Below, piece after piece: positions 1-9,880 of a DNA stretch of 64,000 bases (position 1 is its first letter; the number at the start of each line of letters is the position of its first letter). The DNA is from Lentisphaeria bacterium. GTDB lineage: Bacteria; Verrucomicrobiota; Lentisphaeria; Victivallales; UBA1829. The stretch covers positions 1 to 64,000 of the forward strand of contig DPDG01000061.1 of assembly GCA_003526375.1 (NCBI GenBank), read 5' to 3'. Below the pieces are notes generated by a model, which worked only from the letters and a program-made list of their open reading frames with translations, had not been told where the DNA came from and ran no database searches. The translations under genes and the position numbers were made by a program.

Positions 1-38
1 TTTTCTATGGCCAGCACAATAATAGGAGAAATGTGTGT

Positions 39-803
39 ATGAGAGAATGTATCATGCAGGGAACGCCGCGGAAATTATGCGGGAGTGTGTCAATATTTAC
101 ATTGATAGAGTTGTTAATTGTAATTGCGATCATCGCGATTCTTGCGGCAATGCTGTTGCCTGCACTCGGAGCGGCGCGTGCGACTGCCAGACAGGTTGCG
201 TGTGTCAACAAAAGCAAACAAATGGCAACGGCTCTTTTATCATACACTGGTGATTGCGGTGATTATCTGCCTTATGATTATACTGGAACGGACAATCACA
301 GGCCATGGGAACAAACATTTGCCCCTTGGTATGCCGACAGGTGGAAGTCTCCCATGATGTTTCATTGTGTGGAATATGAAGAGGCAAAGGCTGACACCTC
401 ACAAATAGGAGACAAATCAATTCCGACGATTCAGCTTAACTACCATCTCAGCGGCACTACGGTATTTAATGATTCCCCCGTAAAAATTTCCCGTTGTCCG
501 CTGCCATCCCGGGGAGCTCTGCTTATGGAAAAGAACTGGCGCGGCAAATTTGATACTCCCATTCTGATTGGAAGTAATATGAACAGGCACGGCATACACA
601 TTCAGTTTCATCCATGGTATAATGCCCAGTATGGGATTTACCGTCACAAAAGAAAAAATGCGGTTATTGCACATGTGGACGGGCATGTTGATGCAACGCC
701 GGAACCGATTTCCCGCACGCTTCATGGCGCGAATCGTTATGACTTGTATTATCTTCTCTCCGCAGGTATTAAAGACCTTCCCTATCTCTCCTATGATTGG
801 TGA
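39..803 (+). CDS. Prepilin-like secreted protein (FTLIELL/DUF1559-like)
   Basis: A 254-residue protein with a type IV pilin/pseudopilin N-terminus: FTLIE at residues 20-24, followed by a hydrophobic helix ending in LLPAL. The residue before Phe is Ile, not the canonical Gly of prepilin peptidase sites. Near the C-terminus a VDGHV box resembles the H-X9-DG signature of the DUF1559 families that are greatly expanded in Lentisphaerota and Planctomycetes. I start at the ATG at 39 because AGGAG at 24-28 lies 10 bases upstream; a GTG at 33 in the same frame is too close. The middle of the protein is unique and its ligand is unknown. It lies just upstream of a secreted DUF4091 protein, so a role at the cell surface in glycan handling is plausible but inferred. 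Confidence 0.8.
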   Translation: MRECIMQGTPRKLCGSVSIFTLIELLIVIAIIAILAAMLLPALGAARATARQVACVNKSKQMATALLSYTGDCGDYLPYDYTGTDNHRPWEQTFAPWYADRWKSPMMFHCVEYEEAKADTSQIGDKSIPTIQLNYHLSGTTVFNDSPVKISRCPLPSRGALLMEKNWRGKFDTPILIGSNMNRHGIHIQFHPWYNAQYGIYRHKRKNAVIAHVDGHVDATPEPISRTLHGANRYDLYYLLSAGIKDLPYLSYDW

Positions 804-892
804 GTTTGATACCGCACGGGAAGAAAACTGCGGGATATGGGATTTGTTATTGGAAAATCGACTGTTTCAATGAATAATAAGGTGAATCATAT

Positions 893-3370
893 ATGAAGAC
901 AGGTATCTTATCGGCATTCCTCATTGCTCTCTCCGGTATTGCATTCTCCGGCGATGACGGGAAAGAGGTTTCGGGAAAATGGCTTTTCGACGATCCGGAG
1001 AATTTTCTGGGGTCTTCGGTCAACCGGCAGGAATTGCGCGGCTATGCGTCTCCTGCAAAAGGAATTGTCGGCGGCGGTGCACATTTCAACGGCAACAGTG
1101 AATTTCTTGAACTGGCATTTACGCCGGAGATACAGCCCGGGGAGGAGATGACGGCGGCATTCTGGTTCAAGGCGGAGCCCGGCACGGACTGTTTCCCTGC
1201 CGTGCGCCACCGCAACAGCTTTTTTGTCGCCAGCGGAGGGCGCGGCTTCAGCTGGTATGAGCTGACCGGAACCAAAGGACGGGTTTATGACGGTTATGCG
1301 CATCCGCGGGAACTGGACTACAACGAATGGTATCACTTTGCTCTTGTCTATAATCAGAAAGAACTGGCGGTTTATCTGGACGGAATGAAAATCCGGTCGG
1401 TTAAAGCGGAAAATCTCGGTGCGGTCAAACCCGGTTCGACGGTGATGATCGGCGGGCGTCTGGCGCGATTCAACGACAAATGGGTGAACTTCAAAGGCAC
1501 GATGGACGAAATCGAATTTCTGAAATACGCCAAGACGAACTGGGAAAGAGTCCGGCTGCTCAAGAAACGGGAACAACTCCGGAAGTTCGGGAAACTGATC
1601 TCCGGCGAAACCTCCTGGCAGGAACGTTTTCAAAGATTTTCCGAAGCCGTGGAGACATGCACATCCGATGAAGTCGCAAAACGCACCCTGTTTCCACAGG
1701 CGGAAGCCCTGCTGAAAGAGGGGGAAAATCTTTATCACGGTACTGACGCCGGCTTTTTTGTCAAAGCTGTCAGCCCGATGCTGCGCGTCATGCCGGATGA
1801 CATTCTTCTTCAGGCTCCGACCCGGAAAGCACGGGTAAGCATGGCGGGGAACGAACGGGAAAACCTTCAGCTTCTGGTTTTCCCGCAGTCGGAGGATTTG
1901 CAGTCGTTTTCCGTCGAGCTGCCGCGGGAACTGAAAAAAGCGGACGGGACTCCGGGAAATTTCGAGCTCAGAATCAGCGAGACGGAATATACTCCGCTCA
2001 GCAGGCCGAGTCACTGGATGTATCTTTATCCGGCGGTTCCGGACAAGTTGATCACCAGGGAAAACTATCAGTTCGCCCGGAAAAAGTTCCTTCCGCTCTG
2101 GCTTGAAGTGAAGTCCGGTGTCGATGTGGTTCCGGGAGTCTACTCCGGCGAAATCAGGCTTACGGCGGACAACGGAAAGAAGCTTGCCCTGCCGCTGGAG
2201 GTGAAAGTTTACAATTTCACTCTTCCGAAGCGCAATATTGTCCCGTCAATCGTCAGCATCTGGGAACGGGACCTTCAGACCTATCTGCGGGACGGCGATG
2301 TGGAAGGATTCATGCGGCTGCTTACCGCTTATGCCGACATGCTGGTCGAACATCGCCTCAATCCGGTCATCATGCATCAGGGGGATCTTGTTGCCGGCTG
2401 GGTCAGGGACAAGATTTACCCGAACTACAGAGTTTCCGCAGACGGCAAAGCCGAAATCAACTGGAAATATTATGACAGGCTTGTCAGCCGTCTCCGCGAA
2501 AAGGGGCTTTCCACCGTGGTGATGGGACCCTATTACCGGAGTGTGAACATCTGGAAGAACAGTAAAAATCAGAATCTCATCTGGAAAGAAGTCGCGCAGC
2601 ATGCACGTGAAAACGGGTATCTGTCAGACGCTGTCGCCTATCCGATCGACGAATGGAGCATGAAATATCTTGACGAGATCAACCGGATCGGCGAAATGGT
2701 GAAAAACAGTGCTCCCGGAGTCCGCTGGCTGATGACGTTCGGCAGTCAGAATTCTCCGCTCCCGGAAATCAAAAACGTCGGGCTCTGGATTCCGCAGTTC
2801 CACTGGGTGAACATGCCGGAAATGCGCAGATCGCAAAAGGCGGGAATTCCTGTCTGGAGTTATGTCTGCACCGGGCCGCAGTACCCGGTTCCCAATCTTC
2901 ATCAGGATACGCCTCCGGCTGGAATTCGCATGGTTCCCGCGGCGAACTTCCGTTTCGGGTTTGACGGGATTCTCCATTGGGCGGCTAATTTCAATACCGG
3001 AAAAAACGCCAGGCCGGTCGAGGAATATGGAGCCGGAGAAGGGCGATACATCTACGCGGACGAAAATGGAAATCCGGTACCGACGGTCCGGCTGAAGAAT
3101 TTCGCCGACGGCATGGAAGACTGGATGGTTATGGAGATGCTGAAACAGCGCAGTCCGGAAAAGCACCGGCAGATGCTTGCGGAACTTTCCCGGTTGATCC
3201 CGGGCAGAGAGTTCGATTCCTCCATAAAGATCACGGCGACCTCTCCTCGCGAGGCAACTTACCAGACCTTTATGGACACCAGCGCTTTCTATCCGGTGAT
3301 GTCACAGCCTGAACGGTATCTTCAATGGCGCGAGAAGCTTTACGAAACGTTATCATCTCTTGCAAAATAA
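893..3370 (+). CDS. Secreted LamG + DUF4091 glycosidase-like protein
   Basis: An 825-residue protein with an N-terminal signal peptide (residues 1-20, ending near FSG). Residues about 28-215 form a LamG/concanavalin-like sandwich (AAFWFKAEPG, WYHFALVYN, LAVYLDGMKI, FKGTMDEIEF). The rest matches the DUF4091 type: a beta-sandwich followed by a barrel-like region with YPIDEW, PQFHW and GFDGILHWAANF. DUF4091 proteins are predicted glycoside hydrolases, but the substrate is not readable from sequence. The start has an AAGGTGA ribosome site 8 bases upstream. The next gene begins 23 bases after the stop and encodes a paralogue of the C-terminal part, so the two probably form an operon. Confidence 0.85.
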   Translation: MKTGILSAFLIALSGIAFSGDDGKEVSGKWLFDDPENFLGSSVNRQELRGYASPAKGIVGGGAHFNGNSEFLELAFTPEIQPGEEMTAAFWFKAEPGTDCFPAVRHRNSFFVASGGRGFSWYELTGTKGRVYDGYAHPRELDYNEWYHFALVYNQKELAVYLDGMKIRSVKAENLGAVKPGSTVMIGGRLARFNDKWVNFKGTMDEIEFLKYAKTNWERVRLLKKREQLRKFGKLISGETSWQERFQRFSEAVETCTSDEVAKRTLFPQAEALLKEGENLYHGTDAGFFVKAVSPMLRVMPDDILLQAPTRKARVSMAGNERENLQLLVFPQSEDLQSFSVELPRELKKADGTPGNFELRISETEYTPLSRPSHWMYLYPAVPDKLITRENYQFARKKFLPLWLEVKSGVDVVPGVYSGEIRLTADNGKKLALPLEVKVYNFTLPKRNIVPSIVSIWERDLQTYLRDGDVEGFMRLLTAYADMLVEHRLNPVIMHQGDLVAGWVRDKIYPNYRVSADGKAEINWKYYDRLVSRLREKGLSTVVMGPYYRSVNIWKNSKNQNLIWKEVAQHARENGYLSDAVAYPIDEWSMKYLDEINRIGEMVKNSAPGVRWLMTFGSQNSPLPEIKNVGLWIPQFHWVNMPEMRRSQKAGIPVWSYVCTGPQYPVPNLHQDTPPAGIRMVPAANFRFGFDGILHWAANFNTGKNARPVEEYGAGEGRYIYADENGNPVPTVRLKNFADGMEDWMVMEMLKQRSPEKHRQMLAELSRLIPGREFDSSIKITATSPREATYQTFMDTSAFYPVMSQPERYLQWREKLYETLSSLAK

Positions 3371-3393
3371 AGCATAAATATAAGGAAAACAGA

Positions 3394-5934
3394 ATGAAAA
3401 AACACTTTTTTCTTTCTTTGTTGTGTGCATCTGCCGCAACATTGTCCGCGGGCAATCTTCTGGAGATTCCCGCTGCCGCCGAAACGCCGGTAATTGACGG
3501 CGTGATGGCACCGGCGGAATGGGACGATGCCGCCGTCTTTACCGGTCTGCAGCTCACCAATGATCGCGGTCTCGCCAATGAACAGACCAGGTTTTATATG
3601 AAGTGGGACAAGGATTTCATCTATATTGCCGCGGTATGCAGTGATTCCAATGTCAAAGGCATCAGTTCCAAGATACCTTACGACGATTGTCTGGAATTCT
3701 TCTTCATGGCTCCCGGAGAACTCGACGTGGTTCACTGGCTGGTTTATGCTACCGGTGGGAATACTCTCGACTTCATTGATTCCGAATACGGCAGCGGATA
3801 CCGGGGCAATCCCGGCAGAATCAAAAATGCGGCGAAGATCAACCGGAAAGACTGGACGATCGAATGCCGTATTCCGGCGGAGTCTTTCTTTAAAGAGTTC
3901 TTCGATCCAAAATACAGTTACAAATTCAACGTGCACCGCTCGTTCAGCCATAATGGAACGATGCGCCCGGATGGACGGCGTGCCGAATTCAGCAGTTTCA
4001 GCCATGTCCGCGGCCAGCTTCTGAAACCACATGACTTCGCGGAGCTTCGCCTGAATCCGCAAACAGTCACTCCGGTGCGGCTGGAACGCCTTGACCAGGG
4101 CGGAATGTCTGTCACGGCTGCTCAGAACAGTATGGTGCTTCTGACATTTGAAGACGGGAAATCAGTCAAGGTTCCCGGACATGACGGTAAATTCAGTTAT
4201 AAATTCCCTGAGAACTGTTCGGAAGTGACGCTTCGCGTTCTCCGCGATAATGGAGAAGTGCTGCTGAGCAATCGTTACAGATTTTTCCCGGTTGATACGG
4301 AGACGCCGAAGAAGATTGCCGCGGAGCAGAAGAAGATTCAGGGACTCGGAGTTGATGTCGTCAACTCCATGGAACGGATTTTTCACACCAGACCGTATGC
4401 AAAACAAGGCGGCAGCATTGAGCTTGCCGCCGCACGCAACGAGCGGGAGAATTTCCAACTGGTGCTCTTCACCGGTAAAGACGCCGTCAAGGACATTACG
4501 GTCCGGGCATCGGAATTCCGCAATGCCGAAGGCAAAGTACTGCCCGCATCCATCTGGGAGCTCTATCGGGAAGGATATGCGATTGCCGATCCGGTCGGTT
4601 ACCCTGTCGTTAACGGAACCGGTGATTATCCCGATCCCCTTTATCCGCTGGCTCCGATCTCGCTGGAACCGATGTCGGTCCGTGCCGTCTGGGCCGGCTT
4701 CAGAGTTCCGATGGACGCCGCTCCCGGTGATTATGCCGGAACGGTAACGATTTCCGCGAACGGGAAAACGGTCAAAACGGTCAAAGTCGCTCTGAAAGTC
4801 TGGGACTTTGCCATTCCGAAAAAGCAGAGTCTCCGTACTGCGTTCTGTCTTTGGGAGCGTGAAATCTACAATCTTTATTTTAGCAGACAGGGGCGTTCTG
4901 CCGAAGATTTTCAGAAAACCGTTCACCGATACGGTATGATGCTTGTGGAACACCGGCTTACGCCGCTGGTGTTCAAAACCGACCGTCTGCTGCCGAAAGA
5001 AGTGATCCGCAAGATCGGCCCGGTTTATGACGACAAACTGCCGGACGGTTCTTACCGCTATCATCCCAATGCCTATGATGACATGGTGCGTGATTATCTT
5101 GCCGCCGGAGCGTCTTCTTTCTACGTGGGACCGGAGATTCAACATACAGATTACGCGAAACTTGACGAGAAAGATTGGAAAGCGCAATGGAAGGCAATCT
5201 ATGACCATTACAAAGCCAATGGAATGCTCAAATATGCGTATGCTTATCCTTTCGACGAGCCGGGGAATAAGAACCGTGCTATCGTAAGTCGTCGGATGGA
5301 ACTTTTGAAAGAAGCGGCTCCCGAACTGAAATTACTGTTGACCGGAGCTTGTTCGCTCTTTCCTTCCACCAGATTTTCCAGCGTTGATATCTGGGTGCCT
5401 CAGGAACACTGGGTTCATTACCGGAATAAAAGGGAGGCGCAGGAAGCCGGCAAAGAGGTCTGGTGGTATCCCTGTTCCGGCCCGTGGTATCCCTATCCGA
5501 ACTACCATCTGGATATTGAACCGGGAGCCTGGCGCATCCTCGCCTGGGCGACTTATAAATACAAATTTGACGGCATTCTTTACTGGGCTGCTGCATTTTT
5601 CAACAACAAAAATCCATTCCGGAACAACAGTTACAGCTGCAATGGAGACGGTGTGCTGATGTATGCTTTGCCGGATGGTTCTCCCATGCCGAGCATCCGG
5701 CTGAAAGTGATCGCGGACAGCATGGAGGATTATGAATATCTGCTTCTGCTGCGTGATGCCGCTGAGAAGGCAGCGGAAAATCCCGCAAAACAGTCCGCTG
5801 TGAGAAAAGCCCGGGAGATGTTGCAGCTTAAGGAGATGATTCGCTATATTGACGATTACGCTCTCAAGGCGGAGGAATACAATAAATTCAGGATGGAGGC
5901 GGGCAAATTGATTGAGGAGCTGAATCACCGCTGA
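3394..5934 (+). CDS. Secreted CBM9-like + DUF4091 glycosidase-like protein
   Basis: An 846-residue protein. The ATG at 3394 is chosen over an upstream in-frame start at 3325 because it has AAGGA at 3383-3387 and opens a signal peptide (MKKHFFLSLLCASAATLSAG). Residues about 25-210 resemble a family 9 carbohydrate-binding/DOMON-like sandwich (PVIDGVMAPAEWDDA, DDCLEFFFMAPG). The remainder is DUF4091: RNERENFQLVLF, AYPFDEPG, PQEHWVHY, FDGILYWAAAFF. The C-terminal half is clearly homologous to the preceding gene, but the sugar-binding module differs. They likely act on the same glycan outside the inner membrane. The substrate is unknown. Confidence 0.85.
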   Translation: MKKHFFLSLLCASAATLSAGNLLEIPAAAETPVIDGVMAPAEWDDAAVFTGLQLTNDRGLANEQTRFYMKWDKDFIYIAAVCSDSNVKGISSKIPYDDCLEFFFMAPGELDVVHWLVYATGGNTLDFIDSEYGSGYRGNPGRIKNAAKINRKDWTIECRIPAESFFKEFFDPKYSYKFNVHRSFSHNGTMRPDGRRAEFSSFSHVRGQLLKPHDFAELRLNPQTVTPVRLERLDQGGMSVTAAQNSMVLLTFEDGKSVKVPGHDGKFSYKFPENCSEVTLRVLRDNGEVLLSNRYRFFPVDTETPKKIAAEQKKIQGLGVDVVNSMERIFHTRPYAKQGGSIELAAARNERENFQLVLFTGKDAVKDITVRASEFRNAEGKVLPASIWELYREGYAIADPVGYPVVNGTGDYPDPLYPLAPISLEPMSVRAVWAGFRVPMDAAPGDYAGTVTISANGKTVKTVKVALKVWDFAIPKKQSLRTAFCLWEREIYNLYFSRQGRSAEDFQKTVHRYGMMLVEHRLTPLVFKTDRLLPKEVIRKIGPVYDDKLPDGSYRYHPNAYDDMVRDYLAAGASSFYVGPEIQHTDYAKLDEKDWKAQWKAIYDHYKANGMLKYAYAYPFDEPGNKNRAIVSRRMELLKEAAPELKLLLTGACSLFPSTRFSSVDIWVPQEHWVHYRNKREAQEAGKEVWWYPCSGPWYPYPNYHLDIEPGAWRILAWATYKYKFDGILYWAAAFFNNKNPFRNNSYSCNGDGVLMYALPDGSPMPSIRLKVIADSMEDYEYLLLLRDAAEKAAENPAKQSAVRKAREMLQLKEMIRYIDDYALKAEEYNKFRMEAGKLIEELNHR

Positions 5935-5971
5935 GGATGTTCCTTCATTTCGTGCACGCTCGAAGTCCTTG

Positions 5972-6019
5972 CCCGGGACTCCCGGATTTTTCCAGTAGAA
6001 AAAGTCCGGGGGTTCCGGG
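5972..6019 (+). terminator. GC-rich hairpin after the DUF4091 pair
   Basis: An interrupted inverted repeat: CCCGG...CCCGGATTTTT on the left arm pairs with AAAAA.TCCGGG...CCGGG on the right arm around a 7-base loop. It begins 37 bases after the stop codon and is followed by a T-rich stretch (6021-6035). It is probably the transcription end of the 893-5934 operon. The rest of this gap (6020-6214) shows no gene. Confidence 0.5.
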
Positions 6020-6214
6020 TATTCTTCATTTTTGTATCACCGCTATGTGTTTCCGATACTCAGCATGATTTGCATCGGGAGCGGTTCATTGCATTGAATA
6101 TGCCGTTTGAGGACGATATGACTTTCCCTCGGCGAAGATGATTTCCTGTCGGCGCAGGGTATTGTGCATGATAGCAATTTTTCTGCTTTTTTTCATATAT
6201 TTTCAAGTAGCCCC

Positions 6215-6242
6215 TTGACAAAGAAGAGATTTTGTGTATACT
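6215..6242 (+). promoter_or_regulatory. Promoter of the GntR-type regulator
   Basis: TTGACA at 6215-6220 and TATACT at 6237-6242 with a 16 bp spacer, close to the housekeeping consensus. The predicted transcript starts about 20 bases before the ATG at 6270, leaving room only for the ribosome site GGAGA. Confidence 0.75.
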
Positions 6243-6269
6243 TAAATATGCATAAAATGGAGATATGTC

Positions 6270-7316
6270 ATGAGGAAAAGCGGAAAAATGGTCAGACAGT
6301 CGGATATTACCCGTTATGTATACAGTTGTCTGATGCACAATCCTTCCGATGAGCCGCAACCGCTTGGAGAACTGGAACTTGCAAAGAAATTCGGGACAAC
6401 GCGTTTGACGATTCAACGCGCTCTTGCCACGTTTGAGCGTGACGGCAGGCTGATACGGATTCCCGGGAGACGCGGGCTCTTCATGAATCCGGCGGTGGCA
6501 AAGGCAATGGGCGATTATTATTTCTTCGGAGTCATGACTGCGGAACGGAGAAACAGATTCCTGGACAGCGGCACACAGGCCGTCATCAGCGGTTTTGTCG
6601 ATAAAATGCAGGGGGTTTCCTCTGATTATCATTATCTGGAGATCAAGTCGGAAAGCACAGCGGACACCGTGGAGGAGATTCTGAACTGCGGGCTTGACGG
6701 GTTGTTGTGGTGTTCGCCTGCGGAACAGGATATTCCGGTGATCGAGGAATTGACGCGGCGCAGATTCCCTGTCGCCGCCGTTGCGCCGCCGCATAAATCC
6801 CGTTTCCCGCTTCCCGCATGGAATTGTGTTCAGCCGGATTTTGCGCAGATCGGAATTCTGCGTGCCGGATGTGTCAGGAATGCCGGATGCCGCAGAGCAG
6901 CATACTTCGGAAGCGAAGGGCCTACTTTTGACGCTTTCTGTGCTTCGCTGGCTCCGGCGGAGCGGAGTTATGTCCTTGCACATCATTGTGCAGTGCTTGA
7001 CAGCGGGGTTTCGGGGATTCGCGCGGTATTGGAGGACCGGCCGGATTGTCTGGTTGCCGACGGGAAGATTTTTTCCTGTCTTGCGGAGCTCTGCCGGGTT
7101 GCACCGGAGTTGAAGCAAGTTACTCTGCTGCTTGATCCGGTTCCTTATGCTTTTCAGTTTCAGAAAAAATATCCGGATTTGAAAATCCGCACTCCTGATT
7201 ACAACTGGTTCAAGGTTCTGCGGAAACTCGGAGAGCGTGCCGCAGTTCATCTATGGAAGACGATACGCAGCGGAGAGGCTTTTCAATCGGAGATCCTGAA
7301 GGTATCTGCGAAATAG
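6270..7316 (+). CDS. GntR-family transcriptional regulator
   Basis: A 348-residue protein. Residues about 5-72 form a GntR winged helix (ITRYVYSCLMH, LGELELAKKFGTTRLTIQRALATFERDGRLIRIPGRRG). The remaining 270 residues look like a LacI-type periplasmic-binding-protein fold used for sugar sensing, but with low similarity to any family I can name. The gene has its own strong promoter (6215-6242) and is followed after 28 bases by a dehydrogenase and a cupin. It therefore likely regulates these sugar-metabolism genes and possibly itself. The ligand is unknown. Confidence 0.85.
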   Translation: MRKSGKMVRQSDITRYVYSCLMHNPSDEPQPLGELELAKKFGTTRLTIQRALATFERDGRLIRIPGRRGLFMNPAVAKAMGDYYFFGVMTAERRNRFLDSGTQAVISGFVDKMQGVSSDYHYLEIKSESTADTVEEILNCGLDGLLWCSPAEQDIPVIEELTRRRFPVAAVAPPHKSRFPLPAWNCVQPDFAQIGILRAGCVRNAGCRRAAYFGSEGPTFDAFCASLAPAERSYVLAHHCAVLDSGVSGIRAVLEDRPDCLVADGKIFSCLAELCRVAPELKQVTLLLDPVPYAFQFQKKYPDLKIRTPDYNWFKVLRKLGERAAVHLWKTIRSGEAFQSEILKVSAK

Positions 7317-7344
7317 AATTTCTACAAACGGGAGAAGAGGGGCA

Positions 7345-8439
7345 ATGATCAGACTGGGGCTTTACGGAACCGGGAACAGGACGAAAACCTTGCTTGATTC
7401 GCTGGGCGGCGATGGGTTTTACAAGGTTCATGCGGCATATGACCGGAATCGGGAGTCTGCCGCCGCACTGACTGCAAAATACGGGGGAACAGTCTGCCGG
7501 AGTGCGGATGAACTTGCGGATTTTGAGGGGGTCGATGCATATTTCATCAGTCTTTCGCCTTTTGCCCATGCGGATGCCCTGCGGCGGGTGATTCCGAGGG
7601 GAAAACCGGTTTTTGTGGAGAAGCCGGTTTCGTTTTCCTCTGCGGAAGTCGATGAACTTGCCGGACTTGCGGAACAATATCGGGTTCCGGTGCAGGTAGG
7701 TTTCATGCGGCGTTGGCTGCCTGAGTCGATTGCCATGCTGGACTACATCCGGCGGAACGAGCCGGGACGTCTTTTCTGTATGGACTGCAACTGGTTCCAT
7801 CACGGAGACACGGAGATGAATTTCAATCTGTATCATCAGCCGGATAATTTCAGGCTCAAGGTGTCGCAGATTCCGTTTCACTGCTGTCACATGCTGGATA
7901 TTTTTCTGCTGGCGGGAGGCCCTGTAAAACGTGTGAGCTCGCAGTTGATCAAGGTGACTGTGCGTCCGTATCCGAGTCCGGATGATCTGATTGCGAACAT
8001 CGAATTCGCCAATGGCGCGAACGGGCGTTTCCACTATTCCAGCATGGTCTATTATACCGAGATGTCCTATCGGCTCCATGCGGAAAATTACAGCATTAAA
8101 ATGAATGCCGGACAAAATCAACTGGAGATTTTCCGCCGTCCGAGGTTCCGGACATCGCAACTCGGATGTGAGCCGGAGCAGCGCAGGGATTTTCACAGTT
8201 TCAATGAATCTTATGAAAGCTTCTGCCGTCCGCAGACGGTCAATTTCTCCCAGTCGCTGAATGTGGCGAATGAGAATATCATGTATGATTTCGTACGAAT
8301 GGTGCGGGACGGTGTTCCGCCGCAGGCGGACCTGAGGACCGCGGTGCGTGTTCAAGGGCTTGCGGAAGCAATCGAGGCAAGCGGCAGGTTGAAGCATCCG
8401 GTAGAGCTGTCTCCGGTCGGTTTGCCGGTCGGAATATAG
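7345..8439 (+). CDS. Gfo/Idh/MocA family oxidoreductase
   Basis: A 364-residue predicted NAD(P)-dependent sugar or inositol dehydrogenase. The N-terminal Rossmann domain starts IRLGLYGTGNRT. The family EKP motif is present (VFVEKPVSFSS), and FHCCHMLDIFLL carries the His-X3-Asp typical of the substrate domain. The substrate cannot be told. The ribosome site GGGAGAAGAGGGG precedes ATG 7345. It lies between the GntR regulator and a cupin protein, with only 12 bases to the cupin gene, so it is co-transcribed. Confidence 0.88.
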   Translation: MIRLGLYGTGNRTKTLLDSLGGDGFYKVHAAYDRNRESAAALTAKYGGTVCRSADELADFEGVDAYFISLSPFAHADALRRVIPRGKPVFVEKPVSFSSAEVDELAGLAEQYRVPVQVGFMRRWLPESIAMLDYIRRNEPGRLFCMDCNWFHHGDTEMNFNLYHQPDNFRLKVSQIPFHCCHMLDIFLLAGGPVKRVSSQLIKVTVRPYPSPDDLIANIEFANGANGRFHYSSMVYYTEMSYRLHAENYSIKMNAGQNQLEIFRRPRFRTSQLGCEPEQRRDFHSFNESYESFCRPQTVNFSQSLNVANENIMYDFVRMVRDGVPPQADLRTAVRVQGLAEAIEASGRLKHPVELSPVGLPVGI

Positions 8440-8451
8440 GGAGGAGATGTC

Positions 8452-8802
8452 ATGGCGGAAGAGAGACGCTTCAAGATCACCGATTTTGCGGATATTCCTG
8501 CGGTGCCGTGTCCGTGCGGAATGAGCCGTCGGGCATTTGCGGAGAGTTCCGGCGGGCGGATTTCGTTTCATGTTGTCGAGATCAGTACAGATGCACGTAT
8601 GCATTATCATAAGAATCATATTGAGATTTATTATATTCTTGAGGGGAGCGGATTTCTTGAGGTGGACGGTGAAAAGACGGCAGTCAAACCGGGGATGTCG
8701 ATTCTGATCAAAGAATATTGCCGTCATCGATCGGTCGGGAAGCTGAAGATTGTAAATGTTTCGCTGCCAGCTTTCGATCCTGAAGATGAATGGTTCGACT
8801 GA
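8452..8802 (+). CDS. Small cupin-domain protein
   Basis: A 116-residue single-domain cupin. The motif MHYHKNHIEIYYILEGSGFLEVDG gives the metal ligands (two His, one Glu) of cupin motif 1; KPGMSILIKEYCRHRS supplies the His of motif 2. Such proteins often act as sugar isomerases or ligand sensors. The strong GGAGGAGA ribosome site lies just before the start. It is the third gene of the GntR operon and probably handles a product of the adjacent dehydrogenase. The reaction is not assignable. Confidence 0.8.
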   Translation: MAEERRFKITDFADIPAVPCPCGMSRRAFAESSGGRISFHVVEISTDARMHYHKNHIEIYYILEGSGFLEVDGEKTAVKPGMSILIKEYCRHRSVGKLKIVNVSLPAFDPEDEWFD

Positions 8803-8918
8803 TTTTCTGCGGATTCGATTTCCATTCAGGATAAACCTGCATGGAATCTGTTTGTGAGATTTCATCTTCAAATGTTATCGGGAATAAGATTTCAGACAAT
8901 AATAAAAGGGAGGATTTG

Positions 8919-9824
8919 ATGGAACAGACATCGGTTATGTTATTATGGAAGCTGCATTCCGGACGTTTTGCATTTCTGTCCTTTTTTCGTCGGGCACTTT
9001 CCTGTGGTTCCATTCGTCTTTTCATCAGGAGAAGGTATGATTTCACCTTGATAGAGCTCCTCATTGTAATTGCTGTGATTGCGATTCTGGCAGGGATGCT
9101 TTTGCCTGCATTGAATATTGCCGGAGAAAAAGCGCGCGCCGTCAACTGTATCTCCAACTTAAAACAGATCGGAGCGGCATTCAATATGTATTTCAATGAT
9201 TACAGAGAATATTCACCGGCTTACAAAACGAGGGAATCGGGAGTGGATCATTCCTGGGGTGTCTCTTTGCTGGAATATCTGGGAGCTTCAGGCAGGGATG
9301 AGGCGTTTGCATATGCCTTGTCTGCGGGTTCAAGCTGGCAGTTGCCGCGGGGGAAGAAACCGAAAGTTCTGATGTGCCCGGGTATGAGTTCCTCTATTTG
9401 CAATAAGCCGAACAGTTCGGCCCATCTGGGATATGGGATGGCGGACCCCGGAGCGACCGGAATTTCCATGAAGCAGATCGGAATCCCCGGCCAGCATCTT
9501 CTGGCGGCGGATAATATTGCCGGTTTTTCCGGTGCAGAAGCAACATATGAAGCTGAAACATCCGGAGTGCATATTGTAATACAGGGAACAAGCTGGAATT
9601 TTTCCTCCGTCAATACTTTGATTTCCGGAAGTTCCGCAAGAGTGATCGGACTGCGGCATAAGCGCATGGCGAATTGTCTGTTTTTCGCAGGAAACGTGCG
9701 GCCTTTGAAATACCGCCAGATATGGGGGGAGAACGGCGATCCTAAAAATTATCCGTTCAATTTCAATAAAGAGGGTTCGGTATTTGTCCCATACAACAAA
9801 GGCAAGCAGATTCGGGAGTGGTGA
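8919..9824 (+). CDS. Prepilin-like secreted protein with long basic leader
   Basis: A 301-residue protein. ATG 8919 is supported by AGGGAGGA at 8907-8914; an upstream in-frame ATG at 8841 lacks this. The leader is unusually long (41 residues) and basic (FFRR, FIRRRYD) before FTLIE at residues 42-46, and the residue before Phe is Asp, not Gly. The hydrophobic helix ends in GMLLPAL. Near the C-terminus HKRMANCLFFAGNV replaces the usual H-X9-DG box with AG. It lies between the cupin and a DUF4838 protein, in the same direction. It is probably exposed at the surface or in the periplasm, with an unknown role. Confidence 0.75.
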   Translation: MEQTSVMLLWKLHSGRFAFLSFFRRALSCGSIRLFIRRRYDFTLIELLIVIAVIAILAGMLLPALNIAGEKARAVNCISNLKQIGAAFNMYFNDYREYSPAYKTRESGVDHSWGVSLLEYLGASGRDEAFAYALSAGSSWQLPRGKKPKVLMCPGMSSSICNKPNSSAHLGYGMADPGATGISMKQIGIPGQHLLAADNIAGFSGAEATYEAETSGVHIVIQGTSWNFSSVNTLISGSSARVIGLRHKRMANCLFFAGNVRPLKYRQIWGENGDPKNYPFNFNKEGSVFVPYNKGKQIREW

Positions 9825-9880
9825 CGGCGCAGACAAGATGGAAAACCGTAAATTAAAATAGAACAGGAGGAGTGTCAAAT

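Noticed and set aside
908..2014. A 368-codon open frame on the - strand opposite the LamG/DUF4091 gene
   Set aside because: No start signal, no domain, and exact overlap with a well-supported secreted protein.
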